Source: an uncultured Erysipelotrichaceae bacterium (GTDB lineage Bacteria; Bacillota_I; Bacilli_A; RF39; UBA660). From it: 8,777 nt of DNA. A program made the position numbers and the translations under genes. This document shows, one piece after another, positions 5,913-8,777 of the stretch; within the stretch, counting starts at the first letter, position 1, and each line of letters begins with the position of its first letter. Location of the stretch: the NCBI GenBank assembly GCA_902783915.1, contig CACZSX010000093.1, positions 1 through 8,777 on the forward strand, written 5' to 3'. Below the pieces are notes generated by a model. The model saw only the letters and a list, made by a program, of their open reading frames with translations. It ran no database searches and was not told the DNA's origin.

Positions 5913-5930
5913 AAGTTTAAGGAGGGGTAT

Positions 5931-7547
5931 ATGAATACTTTAATATTTGGGCACAGGAATCCAGATACTGACAGTATTTGTTCTAGTATTGCATTATCAT
6001 ATTTGAAGAATGCTCTAGGTGAAAAAACAACGCCTAGGGCTATTGGTCATTTAAATAATGAAACTAAGTTTGTATTAAAGTATTTTAATATACCAGAACC
6101 TCAATACTTAAATGATGTAAAAATAAGAATTAAAGATGTAAAATATAATAAAAAGGCATATGTTTATGAAAAAGATTCAATATATGATGCCTATTTAATT
6201 ATGCAAAAAGAAGAGATAACCGCTATACCTATAATTGATAAAAATAAACAAGTTATAGGCTTTTTATCAATGAAAGATGTAGCCAAGTTTTTAGTAAGTG
6301 GAGAAAAAGAAGTTATAAATACATCACTTGATAATATTTTGGATGTGCTTAATGCTGAGGTATTATCTAGATATGATGATTATATTAAAGGTAAAATGAT
6401 GCTAGTTGGTTATCAATCTAGTACATTTCAAGAAGAGATATTACTAACTAACGAAGATATACTTGTAGTAGGAGATAGGTATAAAATAATTGATTATGCT
6501 ATTGATTCTCATGTAAAAATGATTATATTAGCAGTAAATAGTAATATTAAAGATGATTTATTAGAAAAAGCTAAAATTAATAATGTTACTATTATAAGAA
6601 CTTCTATGACAAGTTATGAAATAGCTAATATGGTTAGATTAAGTAATTATTCATGCAACATAAATACGCATATAAATCCTATTACAATATGTGAAGATGA
6701 TTATTACGATGAATTCCAGTTAATAGCTAAGAAAACCAAACACACAAATTATCCAGTAGTTAATAGAAAAGGGGAATGTTTGGGTTCTATTCAAATAAAC
6801 TTATCTAATGAATTTGAAAGAAAAAAGGTAATATTAGTTGATCATAATAATTATGAACAGTCTGTAGAGGGAATTGAAGAAGCGATAGTAGTAGAAATTA
6901 TTGATCACCATAATTTAGGCACAATAGGTACTAAAGTACCAATAAACTTTAGAAGTATGACAGTAGGTTGTACAGCAACTATAATTTATAAAATGTTTGA
7001 AGAAAAAGAAGTAGAAATACCTTCTGATATTGCTGGAATATTGCTATCGGCTATAATTTCTGATACATTGTTATTTACATCACCAAGTACTACTGAAGAT
7101 GATATTAATGCCTCGGAAAGATTAGCAAATATAGCTAAAATAGATGTTAATAACTATGGCTATAAGATGCTAAAAGCTTCATCTACAATTGATGGATTAA
7201 CTATAAATGAGCAATTATATGAAGATTATAAATCATATACTGTTGGTAGGTTACATTTAGGTATTAGTCAATTAATAACTATGGATTTTGAGAAAATTAA
7301 TAAGAATATTAATGAATATGTGGATAAATTAAATGAGTTAAATAGTGTTACACCAGGTGTAAATGTAATATTTATTACAGATATATTTAAAAGGGGATCA
7401 TATGTAATATATAATACAAAAGCAGAAGAAATAATTATGAATGCATTTAATTTAAAAGAAATATATGAAGGAATATTTATACCTTCAATTATGTCTAGGA
7501 AAAAACAAATGCTTCCGCCTATAATGGAAATAATGGAAATGCAATAA
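5931..7547 (+). CDS. ppaC: manganese-dependent inorganic pyrophosphatase with CBS and DRTGG domains
   Basis: A family II (DHH) cytosolic pyrophosphatase hydrolysing PPi to two phosphates. At 538 residues it is far longer than the plain 310-residue enzymes because a regulatory block is inserted in the DHH domain. The N-terminal motif GHRNPDTDS supplies metal ligands His8, Asp12 and Asp14. A CBS domain covers about 66-125, a DRTGG domain about 135-240, and a second CBS domain about 245-292. Catalysis resumes with VDHNN (Asp304), IDHHN (Asp325-His326-His327) and SDT (Asp378). The DHHA2 part ends with the substrate-binding RKKQ at 523-526. CBS-PPases are controlled by adenine nucleotides; those with DRTGG are also activated by diadenosine polyphosphates such as Ap4A (family knowledge). 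The binding site AAGGAGG at 5919-5925 is nearly perfect. It converges on nrdG, 11 bases apart. Confidence 0.95.
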   Translation: MNTLIFGHRNPDTDSICSSIALSYLKNALGEKTTPRAIGHLNNETKFVLKYFNIPEPQYLNDVKIRIKDVKYNKKAYVYEKDSIYDAYLIMQKEEITAIPIIDKNKQVIGFLSMKDVAKFLVSGEKEVINTSLDNILDVLNAEVLSRYDDYIKGKMMLVGYQSSTFQEEILLTNEDILVVGDRYKIIDYAIDSHVKMIILAVNSNIKDDLLEKAKINNVTIIRTSMTSYEIANMVRLSNYSCNINTHINPITICEDDYYDEFQLIAKKTKHTNYPVVNRKGECLGSIQINLSNEFERKKVILVDHNNYEQSVEGIEEAIVVEIIDHHNLGTIGTKVPINFRSMTVGCTATIIYKMFEEKEVEIPSDIAGILLSAIISDTLLFTSPSTTEDDINASERLANIAKIDVNNYGYKMLKASSTIDGLTINEQLYEDYKSYTVGRLHLGISQLITMDFEKINKNINEYVDKLNELNSVTPGVNVIFITDIFKRGSYVIYNTKAEEIIMNAFNLKEIYEGIFIPSIMSRKKQMLPPIMEIMEMQ

Positions 7548-7548
7548 A

Positions 7549-7576
7549 AAAGATGAAGTTAATATTCTTCATCTTT
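7549..7576. terminator. shared terminator between convergent ppaC and nrdG
   Basis: A perfect 10-bp stem (AAAGATGAAG 7549-7558 with CTTCATCTTT 7567-7576) and an 8-base loop. On the minus strand it ends in six T (7551-7546), a good terminator for nrdDG. On the plus strand the tail is only TTTAT, so it is weaker for ppaC. The ppaC stop is just before the stem and the nrdG stop (7561-7559) covers the last stem-proximal loop bases. Confidence 0.75.
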
Positions 7577-8059
7577 ATAGGAGATTATTTCTCCTTTTTT
7601 TAATGTTTTTTTAATGTCAATAACTCTTTGATTTTCAGAACCTCTCCATCTTAATTTTGGATTTCTAAGTTCATCTTTATATTGACCATCTACTAATACA
7701 TCTAAATATTTTATTACTTCTTTATCTTTTAACTCTTCAAATGAATATCCAGACCATGACCATACTGTTTTATTTGGATATTTTTCTTTGAATTTTTTTG
7801 CTAATTTAGTGGCGCCTTCTATATTTACATCATTCATTGGTTCACCACCAAGCATTGATAATCCTTTTATTTGCTCTTTATCAGCGAGTTTTAATACTTC
7901 CTCTATAGTTTCATCAGTAAATTCATTGCCACCTGTAAAACTCCAAGTTTCAGGATTAAAACAATTTTTACAATGGAATTTACATCCTTGAAAGAATATT
8001 GATACTCTTATTCCAGGGCCATTAGATATGTCCATTTTCCTTATTTTATTGTATCTCAT
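7559..8059 (-). CDS. nrdG: anaerobic ribonucleotide reductase activating protein
   Basis: A radical SAM enzyme of 166 residues, the normal size of NrdG. It uses a [4Fe-4S] cluster and S-adenosylmethionine to create the glycyl radical on NrdD. The cluster motif CKFHCKNC gives Cys26, Cys30 and Cys33, preceded by DISNGPGIRVSIFFQG, which is typical of the family. LGGEP at 70-74 is the SAM-contacting glycine-rich motif. WSWSGYSFEEL and the late LRWRGSENQRVIDI also fit NrdG. The start overlaps the nrdD stop by one base (TAATG), with AAGGA at 8070-8066 as its binding site, so the pair is translationally coupled. The gene ends inside the shared terminator. Confidence 0.95.
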   Translation of the reverse strand: MRYNKIRKMDISNGPGIRVSIFFQGCKFHCKNCFNPETWSFTGGNEFTDETIEEVLKLADKEQIKGLSMLGGEPMNDVNIEGATKLAKKFKEKYPNKTVWSWSGYSFEELKDKEVIKYLDVLVDGQYKDELRNPKLRWRGSENQRVIDIKKTLKKGEIISYKDEEY

Positions 8060-8777
8060 TATGCATCCTTATTATCTATATGTAGAACTCTTTCTTTTAT
8101 CTCTTGCGTTCTACCTTTATTCCAGAAATTAGATCCAATGTAACCACATGTTCTTCTTGCTACATTTAATAAGTCATGATCTCTATTTCCACATTCAGGG
8201 CAATACCATTCAAGATTATCATCTATTAAGATTTCACCACTATAACCACATTTTTGACAATAATCGCTCTTAGTATTTAATTCAGCATACATTATATTGT
8301 CATATATGAATTTAATTACTTCCATAACTGTATCTAAGTTATTTTCAAGATTAGGTGTTTCAATATAACTAATTGCACCACCTGGTGATAATCTTTGGAA
8401 TTCTGATTCAATTCTTAATTTTTCGAAAGCATCAATTTCTTCAAATACAGGAATATGATAAGAATTAGTTATATAATCTCTATCAGTAATACCTTTAATT
8501 TTACCAAATCTTTCTTTTAATCCTTTTGCAAATTTATATGTAGTAGATTCAATTGGAGTGCCATATACTGAATAATCAATTCTTTCTACTTCTTTCCATT
8601 CCTTACATTTATCATTCATATGTTGCATTACTTTTAATCCAAATTCTTTTCCCTCACCATTATCAGTATGAGAGTGTCCTGTCATATATTTAACACATTC
8701 ATAAAGTCCAGCATATCCAAGTGATAATGTTGAGTATCCATGATGTAATAATTCATGAATTGATTCACCTTTTTCAA
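8059..8777 (-). CDS. nrdD: anaerobic ribonucleoside-triphosphate reductase, C-terminal part (partial)
   Basis: Class III ribonucleotide reductase reduces ribonucleoside triphosphates to dNTPs without oxygen. Only the last 238 residues are present. The open frame runs off the right edge, and the ATG at 8685 is internal, because the codons before it encode the family-like LSLGYAGLYECVKY. A zinc-binding module shows two pairs, CQKC and CPEC, about 20 residues apart. The glycyl-radical loop RTCGYIG follows; its Gly is the codon at 8145-8143, 28 residues from the C terminus. The end, GRTQEIKERVLHI, is typical of NrdD. The frame is intact. The N-terminal ATP-cone, the catalytic cysteines and the promoter lie outside the window. 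Finding nrdDG implies anaerobic growth. Confidence 0.96.
   Translation of the reverse strand, partial: EKGESIHELLHHGYSTLSLGYAGLYECVKYMTGHSHTDNGEGKEFGLKVMQHMNDKCKEWKEVERIDYSVYGTPIESTTYKFAKGLKERFGKIKGITDRDYITNSYHIPVFEEIDAFEKLRIESEFQRLSPGGAISYIETPNLENNLDTVMEVIKFIYDNIMYAELNTKSDYCQKCGYSGEILIDDNLEWYCPECGNRDHDLLNVARRTCGYIGSNFWNKGRTQEIKERVLHIDNKDA

Noticed and set aside
7788..7991. Plus-strand open frame inside nrdG
   Set aside because: It is the complement of the conserved radical SAM region and has no binding site.
8059..8685. Treating the ATG at 8685 as the nrdD start
   Set aside because: The frame stays open to the right edge and encodes family-like sequence before this Met, so the gene is cut by the window.

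Overview
The window comes from a very AT-rich, Gram-positive-type anaerobe. Most likely it is an uncultured member of the Bacillota, perhaps a Bacilli lineage close to the Mollicutes or RF39; this placement is an inference. The signs are heavy use of TTA, ATA, AGA and AAT codons, strong AGGAGG-type ribosome binding sites, a single-membrane-type lipoprotein, a CBS/DRTGG family II pyrophosphatase and a class III (oxygen-sensitive) ribonucleotide reductase. One gene ends in TGA exactly where its paralogue also ends, and every tryptophan I checked is TGG. The code is therefore the standard bacterial one, not the Mollicutes UGA-Trp code.

Layout, left to right. (1) The 3' tip of a gene (to 56) is followed by a paralogue of it (76-561). 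Both are uncharacterised, and the pair ends at a hairpin terminator. (2) A promoter lies on top of that terminator and drives deoD (603-1298), a purine nucleoside phosphorylase. It is followed by two M16-type peptidase homologues, yfmF (1337-2596, no metal site) and yfmH (2583-3851, metal site HFLEH). They overlap by 14 bases and probably form a heterodimer. (3) A tRNA-Arg(CCT) gene (3874-3950) has its own near-consensus promoter and a terminator. (4) A TtcA-type tRNA-thiolation enzyme (4035-4862) is followed two bases later by a 174-residue protein of unknown role (4865-5389). (5) A small lipoprotein (5455-5883) sits behind a promoter whose -10 box is bracketed by a perfect 9-bp inverted repeat. 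(6) A 538-residue Mn-dependent inorganic pyrophosphatase with CBS and DRTGG regulatory domains (5931-7547) converges on (7) nrdG and the 3' part of nrdD on the minus strand, with one hairpin shared as terminator.

Most of the window is ordinary core metabolism: purine salvage, pyrophosphate removal, anaerobic deoxynucleotide synthesis and tRNA modification. The notable features are economies of layout. These include a promoter fused to a terminator, very short leaders, a -35 box inside a coding end and a stop codon inside a terminator loop. Also worth a second look are the tandem unknown genes, the operator-like palindrome, and the TtcA homologue beside a tRNA that has C32, the base TtcA modifies in other tRNAs. 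No stretch above 300 bases lacks a gene. I saw no insertion sequence, CRISPR array, prophage or origin.
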